From Marinosulfonomonas sp. (lineage in GTDB: Bacteria > Pseudomonadota > Alphaproteobacteria > Rhodobacterales > Rhodobacteraceae), in the NCBI GenBank assembly GCA_015488685.1, contig WFNH01000099.1, forward strand, positions 1-58,658: a stretch of 58,658 nt of DNA. The letters run 5' to 3'. Below, in pieces: positions 1 through 7,536 of this stretch; position 1 is the stretch's first letter; every line of letters starts with the position of its first letter. The notes beneath the pieces are model-generated. The model had not been told where the DNA came from, ran no database searches, and saw only the letters and a program-made list of their open reading frames with translations. Position numbers and translations under genes: made by a program.

Positions 1-79
1 GATCGGACACCGGCACACCGCTTTCGGCCTGCTTCAAAATACCCATGATCTGCGCGTCACTGTATCGTTTGTTCTTCAT
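1..79 (-). CDS. IS3-family transposase OrfA, N-terminal part
   Basis: Reading leftward from ATG at 79, the translation begins MKNKRYSDAQIMGILKQAES and continues GVPVSD before the window ends. This is the typical start of IS3-family OrfA, whose N-terminal helix-turn-helix binds the element's terminal repeats; OrfB normally follows by programmed frameshift. A GAGGAGA ribosome site lies just upstream of the start. Only 26 residues are visible, so it is unknown whether the element is intact. The family assignment rests on the recognisable KRYSDAQI-type opening. Confidence 0.75.
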   Translation of the reverse strand, partial: MKNKRYSDAQIMGILKQAESGVPVSD

Positions 80-152
80 CAAAATCTCCTCAGATATTAT
101 GCCGAGAAAATTCTACTTGTGAACACCACTAATTTTCGGGGGGATTACCCCA
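1..152 (-). mobile_element. End of an IS3-family insertion sequence (cut by window edge)
   Basis: The first 79 bases encode, leftward, the N-terminus of an IS3-type OrfA. The rest is the untranslated end of the element. Read leftward, a plausible terminus starts at about 152 with TGGGGTAATCCCCCC; IS3 elements usually begin with TG. The outer boundary is inferred because the opposite terminal repeat lies outside the window and no target duplication can be checked. The element abuts an AT-rich gene. Confidence 0.6.
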
Positions 153-285
153 GACTGCCCCGCCCTCGAAGGTAAGTTGAATTTAGTATTGTCATTTGAC
201 GCCATGAGAGTTTAATTCACAGGGGATAATCATATCGCCATCATTTGATGAATGTTATTTTGGTAGTAATGGGTACAATGAAACT

Positions 286-1266
286 ATGAGTGATAGAATT
301 AAGCGTAGAGCTACAACTGGCGAACACGAAATGCTGTTCAGTGTGTTTCGAGGGAAATTAAAGTGCAGTTCATTAGTGATCGTGAACTATGATCGAAAAC
401 ACCCAGAAGAAACACGTTCATTCGCTCACCACAATCGGGTACATCTGCTAGGTGGCAAATATGCAGCGGACCTATCAACATGTGGTGATATGCATAAAAG
501 AAGCACGTTTATTCACGAATGCGCGCATGTATGGCAGTATCAAAACCACATTACAAGTGGCCAAGATGAGATGGATGGTTGGTTTAAATCGGGAGAGGTT
601 GCGGCGAAAAACCGCATAAAAGAAATTGAAGCCACTCTCTTTGAGGAAACCAGAAATGTAGAAAAAAGACATGGATATTCAGCTGCTACGAAATATTTAG
701 AGAAGAAAAAAACTGAAATTAGCTACTTGGAGACTAGAGCTTCGGAAAATGCAAAAAAAGTTGGGATGGATAAGCGGGCATTTATTGAGAATAAGCTTTA
801 CGATCCAATTTATAATGGTGGACCGGTTGATACATTCGTAAATTATAAGTGGGTCAGCGAAGTTGCACCCGCCAAACCTGACATTGGGAAAAGAATGTCT
901 GCGAACGAAAAACCACCGCATATGGGCGAACGCATGTCAGATTACATGTGGCGAGTTGGCATTCCAGAATTCAAGGCGTTATTTGGAACGCTGGAAAAGT
1001 TAAAAGCTATGATGAAGCGTATAGTGACCGGCGATGATGGGACACCAACTGCCACTATTAACTATAATTATATGATGCTACTTAGGTTAGGGTACTATAA
1101 ATTTCTTGACTTGCGCCACGAGGCACAAGCAGCTCTAATTGGAGAGTATTATTTAATCAAAAACGGCGTAGACCCACGGACTGTTATTGGTGGTGGGTAC
1201 AGTAGTTTTAAGCGTCGGCCAGAATTGAAGTTTTATGAAGAAATGCTCAAAGGAATTCTTCTGTGA
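286..1266 (+). CDS. Putative HExxH zincin metallopeptidase-like protein
   Basis: This 326-residue protein has no signal peptide or membrane segment. It carries FIHECAHVWQYQ (HExxH at residues 77-81), a zinc-binding motif, and near the C-terminus a segment EAQAALIGEYYLI that resembles the EQQAxIxxDYY element following HExxH in the so-called vgr-related and Rhs-associated zincins. Residues 105-160 are charged, helical and possibly coiled. The gene is visibly AT-richer than the genes after 1350 and follows an IS3 end, suggesting horizontal acquisition. The ATG at 286 has no convincing ribosome site. A peptidase or effector role is inferred from the motif; no substrate, immunity gene or secretion partner is visible nearby. 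It could be a degenerate zincin without activity. Confidence 0.6.
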   Translation: MSDRIKRRATTGEHEMLFSVFRGKLKCSSLVIVNYDRKHPEETRSFAHHNRVHLLGGKYAADLSTCGDMHKRSTFIHECAHVWQYQNHITSGQDEMDGWFKSGEVAAKNRIKEIEATLFEETRNVEKRHGYSAATKYLEKKKTEISYLETRASENAKKVGMDKRAFIENKLYDPIYNGGPVDTFVNYKWVSEVAPAKPDIGKRMSANEKPPHMGERMSDYMWRVGIPEFKALFGTLEKLKAMMKRIVTGDDGTPTATINYNYMMLLRLGYYKFLDLRHEAQAALIGEYYLIKNGVDPRTVIGGGYSSFKRRPELKFYEEMLKGILL

Positions 1267-1312
1267 GGCTATTTTCTTTTGAAACTTGCAGATGCGCGTA
1301 TAGCAGCTAGGG

Positions 1313-1336
1313 TATTGGTTAACCACATAACCAATA
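1313..1336. promoter_or_regulatory. Inverted repeat before the M17 peptidase gene
   Basis: TATTGGTTA and TAACCAATA form a perfect 9-base inverted repeat around the spacer ACCACA, ending 13 bases before the ATG at 1350. It could be an operator or a short RNA hairpin overlapping the ribosome site region. It also contains TTAACCA, part of a CtrA-like half-site, but no second half-site at the expected spacing was seen. Its function is inferred only from symmetry and position. Confidence 0.4.
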
Positions 1337-1349
1337 AAGGCCGCAACAA

Positions 1350-2735
1350 ATGTCTGTTAAATTTGCCAAAGAAGAAACCCCATCGATCCCGCTTTGTATA
1401 ATCGAAGCCGGGGCGCTTGAAGATTGGGTGGCCAATCAATCTGCGCCGGTAGCGGCATGGTTGAAAACCAACGGGTTTGCAGCGGGTTTGGGCGAGGTTT
1501 GTCCGGTTCCTGATGAAACCGGTGCCGTTATGATGGTCGCGGTGGGCTATGGAAGACCTTCAACGCGGGCACGTGGACGGTTCCATCTGGCCAAGGCTGC
1601 GGCGGCCCTGCCTGCGGGGACGTATCACATTGATTCCGGTCTGGAGGGGGCCGCGCTGGAAGAGGCGGCGCTGGGCTGGTTGCTGTCCAGTTACCGGTTC
1701 AACCGCTATCGCCAGCAAAAGCCAAACGCAGTGCGTTTGAAGGTGCCGAAGAGTATTGACGCCGCACGGATCGAGGCGATTGCGGCAGGCGAAGTATTAA
1801 CCCGCGATCTGATCAATACGCCGGCTTCCGACATGGGACCACAGGAACTGGAAGATGCGTTTTTGGCGCTGGCAGCAGAACACGGGGCCATGACGCAGGT
1901 AATCATAGGGGATGATTTGCTCACGCAAAACCTGCCGATGATCCATGCCGTTGGCCGCGCGTCCGACCGTGCCCCGCGTCTACTGGATATGCGCTGGGGC
2001 GATACGGGGCCAACGCTGACGCTGGTGGGCAAGGGTGTGTGTTTTGACACCGGCGGGCTGAATATCAAGCCGGGCAGTTCGATGGGGCTGATGAAAAAGG
2101 ATATGGGCGGGGCAGCCACGGTGATGGGGCTGGCGCATATGATCATGACACTGGGTCTGAAACTGCGCCTGCGGGTGTTGGTGCCTGCGGTAGAAAACGC
2201 CATCAATGGTTCGGCATTCCGACCGCAAGACATCCTGACCTCGCGCAAGGGGCTGACTGTCGAAGTAAACAACACCGACGCCGAAGGGCGGCTGGTGCTG
2301 GCCGATGCACTGGCACTGGCAGACGAAGAAACACCGGACTGCCTGATCTCGATGGCCACATTGACCGGTGCGGCACGGGTGGCCGTGGGACCGGACCTTG
2401 CCCCCTATTACACCGATGATGACAGCATGGCTGCGACGCTGGCCGACAGTGGTGCGGCGGTGGCCGATCCGCTGTGGCGGATGCCGTTCTGGACCCCATA
2501 CGAAGCCATGATCGAACCCGGTATCGCCGATCTGGACAACGCGCCCAGCGGGGGGTTCGCCGGATCCATTACCGCCGCGTTGTTCCTGCGCCGCTTTGTC
2601 GATCAAACCCCGCGTTATGTGCATTTCGATATTTACGGCTGGCAACCCAGCGCCGCCCCTGCCCGCCCCAAAGGGGGCACCGGACAGGGCGCGCGGGCGA
2701 TCCTTGAGGCCCTGCCAAGGGTGCTGAACCTATGA
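1350..2735 (+). CDS. Leucyl aminopeptidase family protein (peptidase M17)
   Basis: This 461-residue protein belongs to the M17 cytosolic aminopeptidases, which use two metal ions to remove N-terminal residues from peptides. The M17 signature NTDAEGRL is at 308-315. The metal-binding segment VCFDTGGLNIKPGSSMGLMK, followed by KDMGGAA, lies about 70 residues before it. The length fits the PepA/PepB range with a shortened N-terminal domain. The start is ATG at 1350. The stop overlaps the next gene by 4 bases (ATGA), so the two are very probably translated together. Both products act on peptides or murein fragments, suggesting a turnover role. The family is secure; the exact substrate preference is not. 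Confidence 0.93.
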   Translation: MSVKFAKEETPSIPLCIIEAGALEDWVANQSAPVAAWLKTNGFAAGLGEVCPVPDETGAVMMVAVGYGRPSTRARGRFHLAKAAAALPAGTYHIDSGLEGAALEEAALGWLLSSYRFNRYRQQKPNAVRLKVPKSIDAARIEAIAAGEVLTRDLINTPASDMGPQELEDAFLALAAEHGAMTQVIIGDDLLTQNLPMIHAVGRASDRAPRLLDMRWGDTGPTLTLVGKGVCFDTGGLNIKPGSSMGLMKKDMGGAATVMGLAHMIMTLGLKLRLRVLVPAVENAINGSAFRPQDILTSRKGLTVEVNNTDAEGRLVLADALALADEETPDCLISMATLTGAARVAVGPDLAPYYTDDDSMAATLADSGAAVADPLWRMPFWTPYEAMIEPGIADLDNAPSGGFAGSITAALFLRRFVDQTPRYVHFDIYGWQPSAAPARPKGGTGQGARAILEALPRVLNL

Positions 2736-3517
2736 GTGATCGACGGACCTTGCCAGAAGAATTGCGCGGCAGTGGCGAGGTGATGCGCGTAGCCAAATCC
2801 GTTGCCGATCTGCGGGCCGCGCCGGATGGGAAACGCGACCGCCAGATGATCTTTGGCGAAGATTTCCGCGTGGTCGAGGTGCGCGGGGACTGGGCATATG
2901 GCTGTGCGCAAAAAGACGGTTATGCGGGGTATCTGCGCCTTGCTGATCTGGAAACACGGCGCAAACCCACGCATTTCGTTTCCGCACGCAGCTCGCATAT
3001 CTACCCCGAACCCGGCTTCAAATCCGAAGCCATAACCGCCCTCAGCTTCGGCTCGCAGTTGGAGGTTGCGACCGAGGATGATCGCTTTGCCGAACTGGCC
3101 AGCGGCGGCTTTGTCCCGTGCCCGCATATCGCACCTATTGACCAGCTGTTTGACGACCCTATCGAGGTGGCCGAACGTTTCATGGGTGTGCCTTACCTAT
3201 GGGGCGGAAACAGCATCTGGGGGCTGGATTGTTCCGGTCTGGTGCAGGTGGCTTTGCTGGCCTGCGGGGTGGGTTGCCCGGGCGATGCCGACATGCAACA
3301 GGCCAGCGTTGGCGTGGCGATTGGCGACAATGTGAAACCGCAACGGGGTGATTTGTTTTTCTGGAAAGGGCATGTGGGCCTGATCCGTGATGAAAACACC
3401 CTGCTGCACGCCAACGCATATCATATGGCTGTGGTGGACGAGCCACTGGATCAGGCAATTGAGCGGATCATGGCACAAGGCGACGGGCCGGTGACAGGCC
3501 GGCGGCGTTTCAGGTAA
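2732..3517 (+). CDS. NlpC/P60 family cysteine peptidase with SH3-like N-terminus
   Basis: This 261-residue protein has an N-terminal half resembling tandem bacterial SH3 domains (about 15-125) and a C-terminal NlpC/P60 domain (about 140-258). The catalytic cysteine is Cys167 in GLDCSGLV and the probable catalytic histidine is His214 in KGHVGLI. Such enzymes cleave peptide stems of peptidoglycan, often D-Glu to diaminopimelate bonds. No signal peptide is evident, so it may act on recycled murein peptides in the cytoplasm, in keeping with its 4-base overlap with the M17 peptidase gene. The stop overlaps the convergent DUF2794 gene by 8 bases. Confidence 0.9.
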   Translation: MSDRRTLPEELRGSGEVMRVAKSVADLRAAPDGKRDRQMIFGEDFRVVEVRGDWAYGCAQKDGYAGYLRLADLETRRKPTHFVSARSSHIYPEPGFKSEAITALSFGSQLEVATEDDRFAELASGGFVPCPHIAPIDQLFDDPIEVAERFMGVPYLWGGNSIWGLDCSGLVQVALLACGVGCPGDADMQQASVGVAIGDNVKPQRGDLFFWKGHVGLIRDENTLLHANAYHMAVVDEPLDQAIERIMAQGDGPVTGRRRFR

Positions 3518-3842
3518 CCGCGCGGATCAGCTTCTTTTCCAGCACCGCCAAAACAGTTTTCAGATCAGCACCACGTTTCAGAATACGCCCGTCCATTCCG
3601 ACAACCGCATACATCCCTTGTTTGTGCCGCAGCTTTGGGCGCTTTTCGATCCGGTATAGCGGGTGTTCCGCCGTTCGCCGGAATACCGAGAACACCGCCA
3701 GTTCACGCAGACACGAAATGCCGTAATCGCGCCATTCCCCTGCGGCCACCATCCGTCCGTATAGCGACAGAATCACGCCCAGTTCCTTGCGGTCAAAAGC
3801 CACCTGTTGCGGGGCGCGGGAAAAAGGTGTCGGGGCGTCCAT
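3510..3842 (-). CDS. DUF2794 domain-containing protein
   Basis: This 110-residue protein is recognised as the alphaproteobacterial DUF2794 family from the core around DRKELGVILSLYGRMVAAGEW and RDYGIS, then VFRRTAEHPLYRIEKRP. The molecular function of the family is unknown. No membrane segment, signal peptide or cysteine pair is visible, so it is probably a small cytosolic protein. It is transcribed leftward from ATG at 3842 and overlaps the end of the NlpC/P60 gene tail to tail. The 320-base gap upstream of it contains a candidate small RNA read in the opposite direction. Confidence 0.85.
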   Translation of the reverse strand: MDAPTPFSRAPQQVAFDRKELGVILSLYGRMVAAGEWRDYGISCLRELAVFSVFRRTAEHPLYRIEKRPKLRHKQGMYAVVGMDGRILKRGADLKTVLAVLEKKLIRAVT

Positions 3843-3934
3843 AAGGAAACTTTGGCCCGTGAGCGCAGGAAAATCAAGCCTGCCCCACTATTGCCCAATC
3901 ATTTCCTTTGGGTTGCCTGATTTAAGGGTAATAA

Positions 3935-4050
3935 CAACTTTATAGCGAAATGCCGCGCCAGTGTTGCAGATTCATTGCCCCCATCAACTCGTGGTGCTGG
4001 CGCGGCTTTCGCAGTAAAACCCTGTCCTGAAAATGGGCGGGGTTTTTGCT
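3935..4050 (+). ncRNA. Candidate small structured RNA
   Basis: GCGAAA plus GCCGCGCCAG (3945-3961, one bulged T) pairs perfectly with CTGGCGCGGC plus TTTCGC (3997-4012), a 16-pair stem. Inside its loop, CATCA (3982-3986) pairs with TGGTG (3992-3996). A strong intrinsic terminator follows at 4017-4047. No open frame is convincing here. The arrangement, a long stem-loop then a terminator and T-run, is that of a free-standing sRNA about 110 bases long lying divergent from the DUF2794 gene. It does not match SRP RNA, tmRNA or a riboswitch that I recognise. The 5' end is a guess based on the AT-rich stretch before the stem. Confidence 0.6.
4017..4047 (+). terminator. Rho-independent terminator of the candidate small RNA
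   Basis: AAACCCTGTCC (4017-4027) pairs over 11 positions, two of them G-T, with GGGCGGGGTTT (4035-4045) around loop TGAAAAT. The T-run extends to 4047. The reverse strand also shows T residues after the stem, so it might work in both directions, but the rightward orientation is better. Confidence 0.8.
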
Positions 4051-4082
4051 TAAGCGCACATCCAATTTAATGGATTCGAATA

Positions 4083-4142
4083 TTCACCTGACAATCCGAG
4101 GCAACGTTTGCGACTGCAAATACGTTCGGATTGTCGGGTGAA
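4083..4142. repeat. Long imperfect inverted repeat after paaX
   Basis: TTCACCTGACAATCCGA (4083-4099) is matched by TCGGATTGTCGGGTGAA (4126-4142) with a single G-T position. The inner part, ACGTTTGC and GCAAATACGT, extends the hairpin. It lies 20 bases after the paaX stop. It has no T-run, so it is not a classical terminator; it could stabilise the paaX mRNA end or be a small dispersed palindrome. Confidence 0.6.
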
Positions 4143-4163
4143 CTCAACTGGATTGGATTTGCG

Positions 4164-4955
4164 TTATTGAAAGCGGCTGGAAAACCCGTAGCTATCGGGG
4201 GGCGTGGTTTCGTCCCCGCTCCCCAGCCAGTTTTCCGAGGCTGGAACCAATGCGCCGTAAGCATCCGCAACCATTTTGCGCGGGTTCGGGATTTCAGCAT
4301 CCGCAGGCATCAGTTCCGCTGGAACATCAGGATAGCGCAACACGATCCGGCGCCAGCGGTGGATCAGCAACATACGTGCGGCCATCGCATCCAACGGGGT
4401 CAGCATCACCCCTTTCAGCGCATTCACATCCGCCTCCAAAGCTTCCAACGCCGCACGGTGATCCGGTGTCAAAACCCGTTCCGCAGACGCTTGAGGAAAC
4501 GAGGTCAGCGCGCCCGCGAGGCAAATATGATCGGGCATTTCAGGCGCCCGATCAGCCGGTATTAGCCACAGATGGGGGGCGACAGAAATACCCTTGGCAG
4601 GTGCGGCCTTACCCCTAGCCATCACCCATTGTTCCACCTTGCCTTCCCGTGGGGCTGCGTAGATATCAATGGCGGCCTGTGTGATTTCCGCCTGACCGCT
4701 TTTGCTAAGCCGGTAAAAACTGTTGCGCCCCTCACGATCCCGCTGCACCCAGCCATCGCTGGTCAACCGCGACAGGGCCGTTCGCAGGGCACCCGCCTCG
4801 ATCCCCACCCGTTCCAGCAGTTCCTGCAATCGCAATGTCGCGATGCGCCCGCCACGGTGCAGCACCGCGTCACCGAATATGGTCACAACCAGCGACCAGA
4901 CGCGCGGGCGGCCCTCGGCATGAAAGGCGTTTATCAGGGGTTCAATCGGATCCAT
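4164..4955 (-). CDS. paaX: PaaX-family transcriptional regulator of phenylacetate catabolism
   Basis: This 263-residue protein fits PaaX. It has an N-terminal winged helix (about 15-95, with LRTALSRLTSDGWVQRDREG and NSFYRLS), a central domain and the PaaX C-terminal domain. In characterised bacteria PaaX represses paa operons and releases DNA when phenylacetyl-CoA binds. It starts at ATG 4955, only 10 bases after the paaZ stop, so paaZ-paaX is an operon and the regulator is co-expressed with an enzyme of its pathway. A second candidate regulator (TetR type, 10046-10633) lies in the opposite arm. Confidence 0.88.
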   Translation of the reverse strand: MDPIEPLINAFHAEGRPRVWSLVVTIFGDAVLHRGGRIATLRLQELLERVGIEAGALRTALSRLTSDGWVQRDREGRNSFYRLSKSGQAEITQAAIDIYAAPREGKVEQWVMARGKAAPAKGISVAPHLWLIPADRAPEMPDHICLAGALTSFPQASAERVLTPDHRAALEALEADVNALKGVMLTPLDAMAARMLLIHRWRRIVLRYPDVPAELMPADAEIPNPRKMVADAYGALVPASENWLGSGDETTPPDSYGFSSRFQ

Positions 4956-4965
4956 TCCCCGCTGT

Positions 4966-6993
4966 TTAGCGGGAATAGGCCACCATCGTCAAAAGCTCAT
5001 ATTCGGCAACCTGTTCACCGTGTTGATTATACAATGTCGCGTTCCAGCGCACTTCGCCGTATTCATCGGTGCGGCGGGTCTTGCGTTTGGCCGTCAGGCG
5101 AACGTGGATTTCATCATCAGGACTGACCGGTTGCTGGAATGTCAGCGCGTTCAGACCGGTATTGGCCAGCACCGGCCCCGGATCGGGCTGCACGAACAGA
5201 CCGGCGGCAAAGGACAACAGCAGATAGCCATGCGCGACACGTCCGGGGAAGAACGGGTTGGCCTTGGCGGCGTCCTCGTCCATGTGGGCATAGAATGTAT
5301 CGCCAGTGAAATGGGCGAAATGCTCGATATCCTCAAGCGTCACCTTGCGGGGGTCGGTTGTGATGGTTTCCCCGATTTCGATTTCATGGAAAGTGCGCTG
5401 GAACGGATGACACGGCCCTGCCTTTTCTTCCGCCCCCGGCACCCAGACCCCGCCAATCGCGGTCAGAATATCGGGGCTGCCCTGAATGGCGGTGCGCTGC
5501 ATGTAGTGTAGCACGCCGCGGATACCACCCATTTCCTCGCCCCCGCCCGCACGACCCGGCCCACCGTGGGTCATATGTGGCAAGGGTGAGCCGTGGCCGG
5601 TGGCCTCTTTCGCCGAAGTCCGGTTATTGAAATACAGCCGACCATGCCAATGCGCGCTGGCCAGCGTGATGTCGCGGGCGATTTGCGGATCATTGGTGAT
5701 AACCGACGCCACAAGGCTGCCCTGCCCGCGGTTCGCCAAAGCGGCCGCATGGGCGGTGTCGCGATAAGGCAGGATGGTGGACACGGGGCCAAAAGCCTCG
5801 GTCGCATGAACCTGTTTCGCTGCGTCAGGATCGTCGCAGCGAAACAGCATCGGCGGCAGAAATCCGTGAGTGGGGTCTGCCCCTTGGGTATCGAAATTGT
5901 CAGGGTCGCCATAAACCCGCGTGGATTCGGTGCCGATCAGCGCCGCCATCTCCAGCACGTCGGCCTTTTGCGTGGCCGACACCAGCGCGCCCATGCGCAC
6001 GCCCTCTGCTTCGGGGTCGCCAATGGTGGTTTTATCCAGCCGCGCCGATAGCGCCACGATCACCGGATCCATCATTGCATCCGGCACGATCATCCGGCGG
6101 ATGGCGGTGCATTTCTGGCCAGCCTTGGTGGTCAGTTCCGTGGTGACCTCGCGAATGAACAGATCGAATTCGGGGCTTTCCGGCGTCACATCCAGACCCA
6201 TGATCGAGGCATTCAGACTATCCTGTTCGGCAATGAACCGTGTGCCGTTTTCGATGATGTTAGGCATGGAGCGCAGCGCAAGCGCGGTGCGGGCGGACCC
6301 GGTAAAACTGACCACATCCTGCGGCCCCAGCCGCGAGAGCAGATCGCCGGTGCGCCCGACGATCAGTTGCACTGCCCCCTCGGGCAGCAGCCCGCTGTCC
6401 ATCATGATGCGCACGCAGGCTTCGGTCAGGAAACTGGTTTGGGTGGCGGGTTTGACGATGCAGGGCACACCGGCCAACAGGGCAGGCGCCAGTTTTTCCA
6501 GCATCCCCCAGACGGGGAAATTGAAGGCATTGATATGCACCGCAACCCCGTGCAGCGGCAGGGCGATGTGTTGGCCCAGAAAGGTGCCGCCCCGCGATAG
6601 CTGCTCGATCCCGCCATCCAGATAGACGTGGCCATCGGGCATTTCGCGCCGTCCTTTTGACGCAAAAACGAACAACGTGCCAATGCCGCCGTCAATGTCG
6701 ATCCAGCCGTCCTTGCGGGTGGCACCGGTCAGCGGGTTCAGGGCGTAGATCTCTTCCTTGCGGCCATCGATATACATCGCCAATGCCTTCAGCATCTTGG
6801 CGCGTTCATGGAAGGTCATTGCCCGCAGTGCAGGACCGCCCTTTGAGGTGGCCCAGTCGATCATCCCCTGAAAATCCAGCGCCGTGCCACCTGCCCGCGC
6901 AATGGCCGCACCCGTGACGGGGCTGTTCAGAATCGCGGCATCCTGTGCAGGGGCAACCCATTGACCGGCGGCATAGCTGTGTGGCTCTAGCAT
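4966..6993 (-). CDS. paaZ: Bifunctional oxepin-CoA hydrolase / semialdehyde dehydrogenase PaaZ
   Basis: This 675-residue protein combines an N-terminal aldehyde dehydrogenase (about 1-525) and a C-terminal MaoC-like hydratase. Glu256 in FIAEQDSLN and Cys295 in AGQKCTAIRR match the catalytic pair known in E. coli PaaZ. The C-terminal GDTFYAH supplies the hydratase Asp and His. It opens oxepin-CoA and oxidises the resulting aldehyde to 3-oxo-5,6-dehydrosuberyl-CoA. The longest open frame starts 117 codons earlier, but MLEPHSYAAG at 6993 follows AAGGAGAATTCG and matches the family start, so that start is used. The gene is leftward, divergent from paaI. Confidence 0.95.
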   Translation of the reverse strand: MLEPHSYAAGQWVAPAQDAAILNSPVTGAAIARAGGTALDFQGMIDWATSKGGPALRAMTFHERAKMLKALAMYIDGRKEEIYALNPLTGATRKDGWIDIDGGIGTLFVFASKGRREMPDGHVYLDGGIEQLSRGGTFLGQHIALPLHGVAVHINAFNFPVWGMLEKLAPALLAGVPCIVKPATQTSFLTEACVRIMMDSGLLPEGAVQLIVGRTGDLLSRLGPQDVVSFTGSARTALALRSMPNIIENGTRFIAEQDSLNASIMGLDVTPESPEFDLFIREVTTELTTKAGQKCTAIRRMIVPDAMMDPVIVALSARLDKTTIGDPEAEGVRMGALVSATQKADVLEMAALIGTESTRVYGDPDNFDTQGADPTHGFLPPMLFRCDDPDAAKQVHATEAFGPVSTILPYRDTAHAAALANRGQGSLVASVITNDPQIARDITLASAHWHGRLYFNNRTSAKEATGHGSPLPHMTHGGPGRAGGGEEMGGIRGVLHYMQRTAIQGSPDILTAIGGVWVPGAEEKAGPCHPFQRTFHEIEIGETITTDPRKVTLEDIEHFAHFTGDTFYAHMDEDAAKANPFFPGRVAHGYLLLSFAAGLFVQPDPGPVLANTGLNALTFQQPVSPDDEIHVRLTAKRKTRRTDEYGEVRWNATLYNQHGEQVAEYELLTMVAYSR

Positions 6994-7054
6994 CGAATTC
7001 TCCTTGTCCAACGCGGACCAACTTACAGATTCGCCCGCGCAATACAACACTATT

Positions 7055-7066
7055 GACCGCACGGTC
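7055..7066. promoter_or_regulatory. TetR-type palindrome in the paaZ-paaI divergent promoter region
   Basis: GACCGCACGGTC is a palindrome (GACCG, CA, CGGTC) in the 111-base gap between paaZ and paaI, inside TTGACCGCACGGTCGGTT. It resembles operators of TetR-family PaaR regulators, built on CCGACCG/CGGTCGG halves. TTGACC at 7053 could also serve as a -35 element, so binding would block transcription. Assignment to the TetR gene at 10046 is inferred from operon context. Confidence 0.6.
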
Positions 7067-7104
7067 GGTTTTATGCAAGTTGACAGGCAGGGAGGACGCG
7101 CAAC

Positions 7105-7536
7105 ATGACACCACAGGAACGCGCCGAGAAAAGCGCCGCTGCGATGTGGGCCGATGACGGGGCATCGCAATGGCTGGGCATGTCGCTGGATCATGTGGCG
7201 CCGGGTGCGGCGGTGATGTCGCTGGAAATCGGGCCGCAGCATCTGAACGGCCACGGGATATGCCACGGCGGGATCATCTATGCGCTGGCTGACAGCGCCT
7301 TTGCCTTTGCCTGCAACAGTTATAACCGGCAGGTGGTGGCGCAACAGAATTCAATCACCTACCTGTCCCCCGGCCAGTTGGGCGAACGCCTGACTGCCAC
7401 GGCGCGCGAAGTGGCGTTAAGCGGGCGATCGGGTATCTATGACGTATCGGTCACCGCCCCCGACGGGCGTGTGGTAGCAGAATTTCGCGGCGGATCACGC
7501 CAGATCAAAGGCCAGCATTTCGAGGAGACAACATGA
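7105..7536 (+). CDS. paaI: Hydroxyphenylacetyl-CoA thioesterase PaaI
   Basis: This 143-residue single hotdog-fold protein contains the PaaI signature HGGIIYALADSAFAFACNS, with Asp63 in the position of the catalytic aspartate. PaaI hydrolyses ring-hydroxylated phenylacetyl-CoA and related dead-end thioesters, freeing CoA when the pathway stalls. The start ATG 7105 follows GGGAGGACGCGCAAC. The stop overlaps the thiolase gene by 4 bases (ATGA). It is the first gene of the rightward paa arm behind the palindrome at 7055. Confidence 0.93.
   Translation: MTPQERAEKSAAAMWADDGASQWLGMSLDHVAPGAAVMSLEIGPQHLNGHGICHGGIIYALADSAFAFACNSYNRQVVAQQNSITYLSPGQLGERLTATAREVALSGRSGIYDVSVTAPDGRVVAEFRGGSRQIKGQHFEETT

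Noticed and set aside
3843-4163. SAM-type or other metabolite riboswitch in the gap
   Set aside because: The structured RNA is followed by a terminator but no rightward gene, so it cannot act in cis as a riboswitch for paaX or DUF2794, which run leftward.
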